Origin: Quillaja saponaria
Taxonomy: Eukaryota; Streptophyta; Magnoliopsida; Fabales; Quillajaceae
Direction of reading: 5' to 3'
Length of the DNA: 64,000 nt
Assembly (NCBI GenBank): GCA_029379385.1
Contig: CM055614.1
Location: 2,170,001 to 2,234,000 of the forward strand
This document shows positions 10,783 to 22,010 of this stretch, in pieces (position 1 is the first letter of the stretch; the number at the start of each line of letters is the position of its first letter). The position numbers were made by a program, and so were the translations under genes. The notes beneath the pieces are model-generated. The model did no database searches and was not told where the DNA came from. It worked only from the letters and a program-made list of their open reading frames with translations.

Positions 10783-13700
10783 ATGGTAAGCTTTCAATCT
10801 TTTCCGCCCTAATTAATTGAGATACTGGGGAAGCCGGCAGCTGTGCCCTAATTAAAGGGTATTTAAAATCTTGAATCTTGAATTGGTTCTTTCTTTATTT
10901 ATTTATTAATTTTGGGTTCTTGGTCCCAGATTGAGGACTTATTTGATTTTGTTGTTAAAGCTTTGAGAATCATAATATTGTACTGAACCTTCATTTTGTT
11001 GTATTTGGAGCCTTCAAGAAAGGTTACATCAGTAAATGGTACCCATTCTGAGGGAAAGTCTGGAAAACCGCATATGGCAAATGATGGTTGCCCCTTTTAT
11101 TCTGGCAGTCCCCATTGCAAGCCGCGGAAAGTTTCCGCTATTCGTGAATTTCCTGCAGGGTGTGGACGGTTTGCGCCAAGGATTGATTTGACACCAAATG
11201 TAGGCTCTGGCTGTCTTGATTCCGAAGAGGGAAGCTCTTGTGGGGATAAGAGTGGTGATGATTTAGGGGCGGACCGTATCAGAAGTTCCAAATTAGAAGC
11301 TAAGTCCGAGACTTCAGAGGTCTTAGGAAGTTCAGTTCCTGATGTTTTGTCTGGGCGAACAAACAATTTGAAATTGAATATAGAAATTTTAGCGGTCTCA
11401 TCTGCTCAGGTAGATGGGCATCCTAGCATACATTTGGAAGATTTAAATGATGCTGGGTCCGCGAGATGTGTAGAAGTTGCAGAACAAGAGTGCTCTGATA
11501 TGTCAAAAGAATTGCATCAGGTAAGAATTTCTTCTTCAGATACGGTTCTGCATAATGGTCCAAAATTCAGATCGCCACCTGATGTGACTTTGGTTGGTTC
11601 TTGTAATGGTTTGGAGAAGGCGTTGGCTGAAAGGTATCCTCCTCGAAGAAGAGTTTCAGCCATCAGAGACTTCCCTCCTTTGTGTGGAAGAAATGCTTCA
11701 CCCGTTAGTAAAGATGAGTGTCTAAAAGTGGTTTCTCATCTGAATGGAAATAGTCTGACTCAACAGATTTCTGCTGAAGTTGACAACCCATCGAGAGAGG
11801 TTACAGAGGCTGATGCAAAACAAAAAGAAAAGTATACTGAGGACGGGGGTGCTTGTGAGGGCTTGCTGGGAGGGAATGTTTCTAAATTAACCATGGTTGG
11901 AGAAACTATTCGAATCAATTCTGAAGGGAATGCCACTGAAGAATTGAAGAAGCTTGATGAATTTGGACCATCTTCAGGGATGAAGGTGGCACAGGATGGT
12001 ACAAGAGAAATCTACAATAATCTTCCTAATGAAGGTAGTCAGTGTCATTCTGAAAATATGTCCATCATAGTCTTTGAAAGAGATCTTTGTGATGCTGTGG
12101 ATCTTGATAAAATTTCTAGGATGGAGAGCATGGTTCACCTAGAGGAAATTAGGGGCAGAAGAAAGCTTTCAGATGTATCCAGTTGTCAGCGTTGTTCCCA
12201 AGAAGATTTTGGGAGATTGGAATTTAAGTCAGACAGGATGGTTGTGCTAGGTTTGATGGCTGAATCAGGATGTCCTGGAAGGCAGGGCAAAGCATCTAAA
12301 GAGCTTAATATGGCTGGTGGTACAAATCAAAGCAAACAAAAGAAAGCTAAATGTTTTGCACAACTAGAGAAATCTAAATCTGCTATCAAGGCTAAAGACA
12401 TGGCAAATCATTCTAGAATGAAATCTGTAAACCAGAATGAGCTTATAACTGGAACAACTGCTTCTCAAGGTACCAGTCAATTAGTAATCTGGGGTAAGGA
12501 GGATTTTCGTGAGAGTGATGGAAAAATATTGGATTTTTATGTGGCTCCTAGATCAAGTAGTTTTAACGTCAATCTTCCTCCATATGGTCATGGTGGTGTA
12601 AGTGGTCAAGGTCATGACACTGACTCAAATGTCACCCGAAACAAAGTGAGGGAGACATTACGCCTGTTCCAAGTTGTTTGTAGGAAGCTTTTGCAGGAAG
12701 AAGAAGCAAAGTTGAAGGAGCGGGGAAGAAGAAGGATTGATCTAGATGCAGCTAAGATACTAAGGGATAAAGATAAGTACATTAACACAGGAAAACATAT
12801 AATTGGATCTGTCCCAGGGGTGGAAGTGGGTGATGAATTTCATTATAGGGTGGAGCTTAATATAATCGGTCTTCATCGTGCATCTCAGGGTGGCATAGAT
12901 TACATGAAGCATGGTGGTAAGATCCTTGCAACTAGTGTTGTAGCATCTGGGGGCTATGCTGATGACTTGGATAATTCTGATGCCCTGACTTACACTGGTC
13001 AAGGTGGAAATCTGTTCGTTTCAGATAAAAGACCCGAAGACCAGAAGCTGGTCCGGGGAAACCTTGCTCTGAAGAATAGTAGCGAGGCGAAGAATCTTGT
13101 TAGGGTGATTCGTGGATCTGAGTCCAAGGATGGAAAAAGTAAAACTTATGTTTATGATGGGCTATATATAGTGAACAACTATTGGGAGGAGCTAGGGCCT
13201 CATGGTAAGATGGTATTCAAGTTTTTGTTGCACAGAGTGCCAGGTCAACCAGAGCTTGCTTGGAAGGAAGTGAAGAAATCCAAAAAATCCAAAATACGAG
13301 AGGGTCTCTGCGTAGAGGATATATCAAATGGGAAGGAGTTATTTCCAATTTGTGCTGTGAACACCATAGATGATGAAAAACCCCCATCCTTTAACTACAT
13401 AACTGGAATGATATATCCCGATTGGTGCAACCCAATTCCTCCTAGGGGATGTAACTGCACTGATGGATGCTCAGACTCTGAAAAATGCTCTTGTGCAGTC
13501 AAAAATGGCGGAGAAATCCCATTCAATCATAATGGAGCTATTGTGGAAGCAAAGCGTCTTGTCTATGAGTGTGGTCCTTGTTGCAAGTGCCCTTCAACAT
13601 GCCATAATAGAGTCAGCCAACAGGGTATCAAATTTCAGCTTGAACTTTTTAAAACAAGAACAAGGGGATGGGGTGTGAGATCCCTAAATTCTATCCCTTC

Positions 13701-14157
13701 AGGAAGTTTTATCTGTGAATATATGGGAGAGCTTCTTGAAGAGAGGGAAGCAGATGAAAGAACCCGTAATGATGAGTATCTGTTTGATATTGGGAATAAC
13801 TACAGTGACAATACTCTCTGGGATGGACTATCAACCCTCATGCCTGATGTAGATTCAAGTTCTTGTGAGGGTTTGGCAGATGGTGGCTTCACGATTGATG
13901 CTGCCCAGTATGGTAATGTAGGGAGGTTTATCAATCATAGTTGCTCTCCAAATCTTTATGCTCAAAACGTCGTCTATGATCATGATGACAAGAGGATTCC
14001 TCACATAATGCTGTTCGCTGCTGAGAATATTCCTCCTTTGCAAGAGTTGACTTACCATTACAATTATATGATAGATCAAGTCTATGACTCTGATGGCAAT
14101 ATAAAGAAGAAGAGTTGCTACTGTGGTTCCCTAGAATGCACAGGGAGGATGTATTGA
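10783..14157 (+). CDS. SUVH-type histone H3K9 methyltransferase, SUVH5/6-like (SRA, pre-SET, SET, post-SET)
   Basis: Chromatin enzyme expected to bind methylated DNA through its SRA domain and methylate histone H3 lysine 9. The uninterrupted main exon encodes a long N-terminal region, an SRA/YDG domain (GSVPGVEVGDEF at about 12,808, to about 13,270), a cysteine-rich pre-SET (about 13,430-13,620, with CNCTDGCSDSEKCSC), a SET domain with the cofactor/catalytic motif RFINHSCSPN (about 13,925) and ELTYHYNY, and a post-SET CYCGSLECTGRMY at the very end. The start is best placed at ATG 10783-10785, which is followed at once by a GTAAG donor; acceptors ending at 11010 or 11022 both keep the frame, giving 1,049 or 1,045 aa. 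The first in-frame ATG within the main exon is at 11074. Two copies of an R-x-V-SAIR-[ED]-FP-x2-CGR motif occur in the N-terminal part. SUVH5 versus SUVH6 cannot be settled. Confidence 0.93.
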
Positions 14158-15238
14158 GGCATAATCAGCGGAGGTTAGAATTTATCAGAACGTGATTTCT
14201 GGCCTTCTGATTGGATCCTTCATTATAACTATAATCAGCATAGTTTTTGCTTTGCTAGAAATACAAATAGCAACTTTGCTTTTGGTTCAATGCTCTGACT
14301 TTATGTTCAACACTGTCCACGAAAGTGTCGAACTGTCAATTTCTTTTAAGAAATTATTTTGGCTTTTTTTTTTTTTTTTCCCCCATAAAAGCCTATTGCA
14401 ACTATTCATCATTCATGCGTTTCTTATCAAGAAATCGAGAGCATTTATTTATAAAAACGTGCTTTTGTTAAGTATCTAGGATGAATATTAATGGCAAATA
14501 ATTGACTTGAGCAGGAACTGGTTTAGCTAGGGATACTTATCCGGGAGGTATGCATGACGGAGGCAAAATAGAAAGTGAAGCTGGAGCAGAAAGAATCCCC
14601 GGAAACTTTTTTCTTAAGTACTGTGATGTTCACAGTTCAATTGCTCTGGAAGTGGACCTCTATAAGCCTCGTGGTTGGAAATTGATGCCGGCAATATTTT
14701 GATCCAATTTTGTCCTCTAGAATATTGTCCTAGGTGTTAACTAAACATGATTTGTTTAGGCTGTTTATCATGTTGTACTAAACATGTTCTGTATGACTTC
14801 TTGCAGATGAATGATAGGGCATAATGTACAGCTGCTGATGCAGTAATGTTTCTTAAAAATGAATACACCTTTTGCATTTATTTTTCAAAAAATTTGGTGT
14901 ATGGGAAGCTCGTTGAGCTTATAACCTATATAATTAGAGTTCCTTTTTTTTATTTTTTCTCGTTAATCTCTCATTCTTTGTGAAAGCCGGATTGTTGAGA
15001 CCACTCGAAAATAATTCACCTTTTGGATATTCAATATTTTGGTGTACCACTGTAGACAGATTATAGATCTGAAAATATGGAGCTTTGTTCATATTTCAAA
15101 ATCTAATACAAAGTACACATACCAACCCTCCTTATTTTATTCAGCTGACACACAAGCACTTAACACTAATTGTATACTAATTGGAATATTTAATTCTAGT
15201 GGCTTCAAGTAACTACAAAGAAAGTGGGTTTTTTTAGT
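14158..15238. other. SUVH 3' region and convergent intergenic DNA
   Basis: Roughly the first 700 bases are likely 3' untranslated and termination sequence of the SUVH gene. No coding pattern is seen beyond it. The expansin-like gene on the other strand converges on this interval, so it should hold both polyadenylation regions. Confidence 0.55.
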
Positions 15239-16209
15239 TTAATCAAGCTGAACCTCTGTGTCATAAGTAGCCCCTGCCTTCCAGTCACTAGGAATAGCAT
15301 TTCTTGACTGAACCCACGTCACCCCTGCACTGCCACTCACTTGGAACCTCAAATTAATCTCACCACTTGGAGGGTTGGCTGCGTCCCACACTGCCCCATA
15401 GGCTCTACGCATTGCCCTCCATTCTTGACAGTCCTCCTGCTTGCAATCCACCAATTAATTATAATTAAATTAAATTATTTCAAAATTCTATTAAGTGAAA
15501 ACCGGGCCTGTAAACGACGTAACATACCTGCCAAACTTCAACAGCATTGATGTCATTTTGACCAGCAACGTAGATAATTACAACAGCCAAGTAATCTGGG
15601 TATTTGCTATGCTCGTGGACCTTATACTGGATGTTGTAGCCATCAAAACGGCAGGAGACTCTTGTGTATTCCACTTCAACGACGCCGTATTTGAACAGTT
15701 CATCGGAGGCATCTGGATTACTTCCCAAACTTGAGTAGGCGCGTGGGCTAAGAATGAAGTCAGTATTGTCACCTTCACCATAATCCGTGACTACCACATA
15801 TGCACCATTCTCATGGCAGTATTTTGGGTTTGTGCACCTAACTTGATAGCATGCACCGCACCCACTTCCACCCCTGTACAGCCTCGAAACTCCAGAAACG
15901 CTTCCATCATTTACGGTCCTCCCAAATTCACCAAACCCACAAGCTCCAGCTGAAAATAAAAGTACGTTTAAAATATAAATTAGTTCATGAAACGTAAAAA
16001 AAAAACTTCAAAAGCACTTTAGTTGCAAAAAGTACATCTCAAAATGCATAAACTTGATTGAATATAGACGTACTTGGAGTCCCATAGCAATCAGGGCTAC
16101 CATAATAAGTTGCTCTAGACCGAGTAAATGTGTCTTGGGAGGTACAAAGTAGAGGTAAGAGCAGTATGATACAAACAAGGCCAAGAAAGCTTCTACATGC
16201 AAAATCCAT
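15239..16209 (-). CDS. EXLB1: Expansin-like B protein (EXLB1-like)
   Basis: Secreted wall-associated protein of the expansin superfamily; activity of the EXLB branch is not well established. Three exons on the minus strand, 16209-16074, 15949-15528 and 15436-15239, give 251 aa, the usual size. The N-terminus (MDFACRSFLGLVCIILLLPL) is a signal peptide. A double-psi beta-barrel follows with conserved cysteines (TGACGFGEFG, SGCGACYQVRC) and GDNTDFILSPRAYSSL. The C-terminal expansin domain includes EDCQEWRAMRRAYGAVWD and ends TYDTEVQLD. The EXLB-style middle segment, without the HFD motif of alpha and beta expansins at the usual place, supports the B-like class. A TTG codon just upstream is not a credible start. 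A TATA box lies 47-54 bases before the ATG. Confidence 0.95.
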
Positions 16210-16255
16210 GTTATCTAACAATGTGAAGATGGGAAGCTAAGAATGTAGAATGGGT

Positions 16256-16263
16256 TATTTATA
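16256..16263 (-). promoter_or_regulatory. TATA box of the expansin-like gene
   Basis: On the minus strand the sequence reads TATAAATA, ending 47 bases before the start codon at 16209. The position predicts a short leader of about 15-25 bases. Confidence 0.7.
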
Positions 16264-17256
16264 GTAGTATAGGCCTTGGGTGCTAGTGGTGAGGTGGCAG
16301 ATAACTTTCTCTCCCACTTTGGACTAGAGGAAATGGAAAGGGGGTGCGTGGAGGCTGAGGAATTAAGATTAGATTAATGATATTTGGTTCAAGTAACTTT
16401 ATATGGGGTCAGGTGCTGATTCAGTGTGAACCATTATACCATGACTATTTAGAGAACTTCTAGCAACTAACCAAATTAAGCTAGGTATCTAGAGCTCCAC
16501 GTTTTGTAGTAAGTTGTAACGCACTAGAGAGGAGACAATCTAATAATAACAAGGTAAAAGCATAGTTTCGAATTCTTCGTGTCAAAGTTTGGATTAATTT
16601 GAAATTGGGTGTAGGTGCAATCATCATCAATTTGTTCATAAGGATCAATAGAAATTGGAATAAATTTTTGACGCGTTATGTTTAATTTGCCCCAGCAAAT
16701 GATCCCCCATTTTGTCTCTCTCTCTCTCTCTTTCTTTTTCTTTTTTAATATTTTGTCAGTGTATTTGGATACTGGGACAAGTGTAATTTAATAACAGTGA
16801 TCTGAAGATCATATGTATTTTGGTATTGAGAAAAAAATAAAATAAAAAAGGAGAGGTCCAAAGAAATGGACCTCGAACACAATCAAACACAGCCTTGAGT
16901 GTGAAAAAAATGGATATTAGAGAACAATAATTGGGCTGTTTCAAGTGTGTAAATTAGGCCTAGTTATAATTCAAGGCCCAAGTTTTGCACAATCTCAACC
17001 TAAGAATGAAACAGAAAGATGATGTGATTGGCTAATGGTAAGTCCCCTAAATTAAGAGAAAGGTGTTTCGACCCATTCACAAAGATACAAGGCAGTTAAA
17101 AAGGAGGGAAATTACTCTATTAGGGAAATGATATGTTTTGGATTAAATGGACAATTTTTTTTTTTACAATAAACTATACTTTTTAAATAATGAAACCGTA
17201 AATTTAGCACACAATCCTCTCCTGTTCAAATCCTTATCCAGGACCTTTGAATTTTA
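16264..17256. other. Intergenic DNA between the expansin-like gene and the ankyrin cluster
   Basis: Nothing coding is supported. It holds the expansin upstream region, a CT microsatellite at about 16,715-16,735 and poly-T tracts. The repeated leader of the ankyrin cluster begins near its right end. Confidence 0.6.
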
Positions 17257-17456
17257 TGGCCAAAAATGAGTCCCATCAGCAACTAGGGGAGAAAGCTCTT
17301 GGATGTTTCAGTTTCACCATCTGCTCCTTCAATAGAATTATATATGTAACCTCATCACTCCTTCATCTTTAAGTAAACCACTACCTCTCAAAATCACTCA
17401 AATACTAAACTAATTAACCTTGCCAGATTTTATTAATACTCTTGGTCATTTCATAC
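17257..17456 (+). repeat. Orphan ankyrin-gene leader (promoter copy without a gene)
   Basis: This stretch closely matches the ~200 bases before the start codons of the ankyrin genes at 18835 and 22011, including GCAACTAG...GAGAAAGCTCTTGG, CCTTCAATAGAATTATATAT, GTAACCTCATCACTCC and TACTCTTGGTCATTTCA. Where the ATG should come, the sequence instead joins AAATAATATGAA, which is the DNA that lies downstream of the first gene (20,662). The gene body therefore seems to have been deleted, or lost by recombination between repeat units. Confidence 0.75.
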
Positions 17457-17458
17457 AA

Positions 17459-18834
17459 AGAAATAATATGAAAAAAGAGAATAATAGAGGTAAAATGATA
17501 TTACTAAAATGGTTTTGTTTGAGTACATTATTCTTAATTTCCTTTTTCTCTTTTTTTTTCTTTCTTTTTGGGTACATCTCAATTTCCTTTTACTTCTTTA
17601 GAAAAAAAATTCTAAAATTAAGAAAAAATTGTATTTCCTTTTTCATTTTATTTCTCTCTATCAATCATATAATAAGTTAGTGAGCGTTATATAGCTCATT
17701 TTTTTTTGTTAGATAAAATACAGAGCACTTTTTTGGGTGTAACATTTTTCTTTAAGTAGTATTAAATTTAAATTTTATCACATTTTCTTTTTTTCTCCCT
17801 TTATTTCTTTTCTCTTTATTCAAATAATTTTAGATATTAAAAAAACTTTAATTTTATATATACATAAAGAGCAAACGGATTAGGTGCACATAATAAAAAT
17901 ATTCCTTACATGTCAGTCTTATAACAAATTAGTCAATCTTCTATAGTGGTCACAATTTTTGTTACATTTTTCCAGCATCTAGTTTTAACCATACATTATA
18001 CTTTTTTTACATTACTATAATTTCTTATCAAACAATTTTAAAAGTTTTTACCAAAAGAAAAGAAAAAAAAAAAAAAAAAGAAGAAAGAAGGAAGATGTGA
18101 TCCAGCCAAATCTGATTATTTAGCCCCAGCTTGTCCATAATACTCTGATATAAGTGTTTAAGTACAGTGTAAATAAACTTTAATCCCTCTTTGCACACAG
18201 AAATTTTCTAGAATTTTCTTGGTGGTGGAAGAAGTAGTGAAATAAAAGACTAGAAGGTCAACCTGAGAGGACGGGGTTGTTGGCACAGGATGAGCTTCTC
18301 CTTCTTGGAAATTACATCTGCCGTGTGAAGAATTTGGGACGCGGATCTCCTGTCTCAGAGACAGAATTCTATCCCAATTCCTGTCCCATGAACACAATTT
18401 CATTATCCTTTCCTCTCCTCTTCATTAAAATATTCATGTGATTTTATTTTAATTTAATTATTTTGACAAACAAGGCCTTTAAGGCTCTAGTACAGGAATA
18501 ATTATATAAAGGTGCCCTTCGACACCCATTATCAAAATCGATCAAATTATTTAAGAAATTTCAACAGGGGAAAAGGGACAAGGTTGTTGCCACAAGTTGA
18601 GCCTTATTTTCCAAGCTCCTCCTTGGAAATTGTATGTGCCCTTTGAGAGTCTTATCAGCAACTAGTGGTAAAAGCTCTTGGAAGTTTCACCAACCCCTCC
18701 TTCAATAGAATTATATATGTAACCTCATCACTCCTTTATCTTTCAGCAAACCACTACCTCTCAAAATCTCTCTTAACAATAAACTGATTAACTTGGCCAG
18801 ATTTGATTAATACTCTTGGTCATTTCACAATATT
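17459..18834 (+). repeat. Upstream part of tandem unit 1 (copy of 20,662-22,010)
   Basis: From AAATAATATGAA at 17459 to the ATG at 18835 the sequence parallels 20,662-22,010 almost base for base with small indels, so the duplicated unit (downstream flank, promoter, gene) is about 3.2 kb. The interval contains a TTGACC W-box on the minus strand (18256-18261), beside GACGGGGTTGTTGGCAC, and a second, weaker internal copy of the same module near 18,575-18,640. The corresponding W-box in unit 2 is at 21,432-21,437. Confidence 0.85.
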
Positions 18835-20481
18835 ATGAGTGAGAGTTTGACAGCAGCTGCTCAAGCAGGAGATATAAGCCTGTTATACACATCAATTCAG
18901 GAAGATCCCTATGTCTTAGAACGCATAGATGAGATACCCTTTTTTGAAACTCCTTTGCACGTAGCAGCTTCTGCTGGGCACACCCGATTTGCTGTTGAGA
19001 TTATGAGATTGAAACCATCATTTGGTAGGCAGCTAAATCCAAATGGGTTTAGCCCCATTCACTTGGCATTACAGAACCAGCATAACAGGCTGGTGTTTCG
19101 GCTTGTAGAAATTCAGAAAGACCTCTTCCGAGTTCCAGGGAGGGAAGGAATTACTCCTCTACATTTTGTTGCTCAAACCGGAGATACTGATCTTTTAGCT
19201 CAGTTCTTGTCGGCTTGCCCAGAATCAGTTGAAGACGTGACTGTTCGAGGGGAGACCTCTCTGCATATTGCTGTGAAAAGTAATCAATTTGAGGCTCTTG
19301 AAGTCTTGATTCAATGGATTCATTGGAGTTGCCATAAATTTGCTTCTTATCGGCAGAAATCGATTCTAAATTGGAAAGATGATGAAGGCAACACGATTTT
19401 GCATATTGCAGCACTCAATAATGACAAAAAGGTATGATTTATTTTGTTGATGTAAGAGATCAAAATTCATTTTTACATGAAGTTAGAATCTGATCTATGT
19501 TTCAAGTGCATGAGTAGGAGTTTAATTATTGTTGTCACCTATTCTCATAAAATATAATTTTATATACAAGACGATATGGTTCATTGAGTTGAATTACGAA
19601 AAGACAATTGTAATAAACAGAGTTACTTGTCACCAAACAAATTTTACGCAAAAACTTCAGCTCCAAAAGTTTGGGTGATGTATATATACATTTTGGTTCA
19701 GGCAGTTAAGTTATTAATAGATAGAGATGCTGATTTAAATGCCAAGAATTTGGAGGGTTGGACACCGTTGGACATGGTAATAGAGAAACAAACTCAAACG
19801 CCCCAAGACAGAGAGGTCAGGGATATGTTACGTGGTGCTGGAGGATCACGTTCTTCATCACTCCGTTCTTTTGGAACCTTATCTGAAAAATTAAGGTCTA
19901 AGAAGATCACATATTTGAGAAAAATAGAAGTTGGCATCTTTCGCAGTAAAAGGAACATGTCAAGCGACACGCGAAATACTTTATTGGTAGTTCTTGTTCT
20001 AATTGCAACATCCACCTATGAAGCAGTACTCAGTCCCCCTGACTCTGCAGCCACTTCGTCCGCTATGAATAGTAGATAAACTCCCCCAGATCATGCCTCC
20101 ACTAGCCGTAGATATCAAGTAGTACTCGGTGCCCTTGCTCCGGCACCCACTCAGTCCAATAAAACACTATTACCATCGGTACTTGAAGTGTTTTATGCTC
20201 TCAATACGTGTGCGCTTCTTGGATCAACAACGTACATTTGTATTCTGCTACCAAGCGAGCGGATTACGAAACTGATAGTCACACCACTGTGGCTTTTCTT
20301 TTGGTGCTACGTGTGGATGATGTATTTTACTAATTTCTTGATCTTCATCATTAGTGCTGCTTGTTTCATTCCATTACTGGTTAAGATTTCTCAAGTTGAA
20401 ACTGATGATGAAGTCATTGTACATCTTCTCGGGAACAGTCAGAGAAATGCGAAAAAATCCCAGCTTTGTTGGAGGAATTAA
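18835..20481 (+). pseudogene. Ankyrin-repeat/PGG membrane protein, BDA1-like, copy 1 with in-frame nonsense codon
   Basis: Family members are plasma-membrane ankyrin proteins; Arabidopsis BDA1 acts in immune signalling. Exon 1 (18835-19431, 199 codons) carries about five ankyrin repeats ([78 protein letters not shown]). Exon 2 starts at 19702 and encodes a further repeat and the first membrane helix ([20 protein letters not shown], the PGG domain). A TAA at 20077-20079 then stops the frame. The same frame continues open to 20481 and still encodes the remaining three helices (LNTCALLGSTTYICILLPSE and onward) and a normal C-terminus. So the gene makes 324 aa instead of about 458. Its intron (270 bp) is longer than in the sister copies (105 and 109 bp). 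It may be a pseudogene, or may yield a single-helix truncated protein. Confidence 0.8.
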
Positions 20482-22010
20482 ATGATGTATATATAGCACC
20501 GCATGCAATAACTTTCTTCCTGCTGAAGCCTGAAGCCATGGTCAAAGACAGGAAATTAAGTCCATCTGTATATCTGTGTATATATGTATTAACTTAGCTC
20601 ATTAGTATTTCAATCCAGTATTACATTAGGGTTTATTTTGGCGTTTTGGGAGAAATGAAAGAAATAATATGAAGAAAGAGAATATTAGAGGTAAAATGAT
20701 GTTACTAAAATGGTTTTGTTTGAGTACATTATTCTTAATTTCCTTCTTTTTTTTTTGGGTACATCTCAATTTCCTTTTACTTCTTTAGAAAAAAAAAATT
20801 TCTAAAATTAAGAAAAAATTGTATTTCCTTTTTCATTTTATTTCTCTCTATCAATCATATAATAAGTTATTGAGCTTTATATAGCTCTTTTTTTTTGTTC
20901 GATAAATTACAGAGCACTTTTTTGGCTGTAACATTTTTCTTTAAGTAGTATTAACATTAAATTTTATCAAATATTTTTTTTTCTCCCTGTATTTCTCTTT
21001 ATTCAAATAATTTTAGATATTAAAAAACTTTAATTTTATATATACATAAAGATCAGGACGGACTAGGTGCACATAATAAAAATATTCCTTACATGTCAGT
21101 CTTATAACAAATTAGTCAATCTCTATAGTGGTCACAATTTTTATTAAATTTTTTCCAGCATCTAGTTTCAACCATACATTTTATTTTTTTACATTACTAT
21201 AATTTCTTATTAAACAATTTTAGAAGTTTTTACCAAAAGAAAAGAAAAAAAATTAGAAGAAAGTAGGAAGATGTAATCCAACCAAATCTGATTATTTAGC
21301 CCCAGCCTGTCCATAATACTCTGAAATAAGTGTTTAAGTACAGTGTAAATAAACTTTAATCCCTCTTTGCACACATAAATTTTCTAAAATTTTCTTGGTG
21401 GTGGAAGAAGTAGTGAAATAAAAGACTAGAAGGTCAACCTGAGAGGACGGGGTTGTTGGCACAGGATGAGCCTCTCCTTCTTGGAAATTATATCTGCCGT
21501 GTGAAGAATTTGGCACTCGGATCTCCTGTCTCAGAGACAGAATTCTATCCCAATTCCTGTCCCATGAACACAATTTCATCATCCTTTCCTCTCCTCTTCA
21601 TTAAAATATTCATGTGATTTTATTTTAATTTAATTATTTTGACAAACAAGGCCTTTAAGGCTCTAGTACAGGAATAATTATATAAAGGTGCCCTTCAACA
21701 CCCATTATCAAAATCGATCAAATTATTTAAAAAATTTCAACAGGGGAAAAGGGACAAGGTTGTTGCCACAAGTTGAGCCTTTTTTTCCAAGCTCCTCCTT
21801 GGAAATTGTATGTGCCCTTTGAAAGTCTCATCAGCAACTAGTGGTGAAAGCTCTTGGAAGTTTCACCAGCCCCTCCTTCAATAGAATTATATATGTAACC
21901 TCATCACTCTTTTATCTTTCAGCAAACCACTGCCTCTCAAAATCTCTCTTAACACTAAACTAATTAACTTGGCCAGATTTGATTAATACTCTTGGTCATT
22001 TCACAATATT
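20482..22010 (+). repeat. Downstream flank of copy 1 and upstream part of tandem unit 2
   Basis: The first ~180 bases are the 3' region of copy 1. From 20,662 the sequence repeats 17,459-18,834. The proximal 200 bases before the ATG at 22011 are the shared leader. Apart from a minus-strand peptide mirrored in both units (21,334-21,582 and 18,158-18,403), which is noncoding in my view, nothing else is seen. Confidence 0.8.

Noticed and set aside
12760..13002. Minus-strand frame opposite the SUVH SRA domain
   Set aside because: Shadow of a strongly supported coding region on the other strand.
18158..18403. Minus-strand 81-codon frame repeated at 21,334-21,582
   Set aside because: Its conservation is explained by duplication of the ankyrin leader; it ends arbitrarily, has no known domain and is broken in the third leader.
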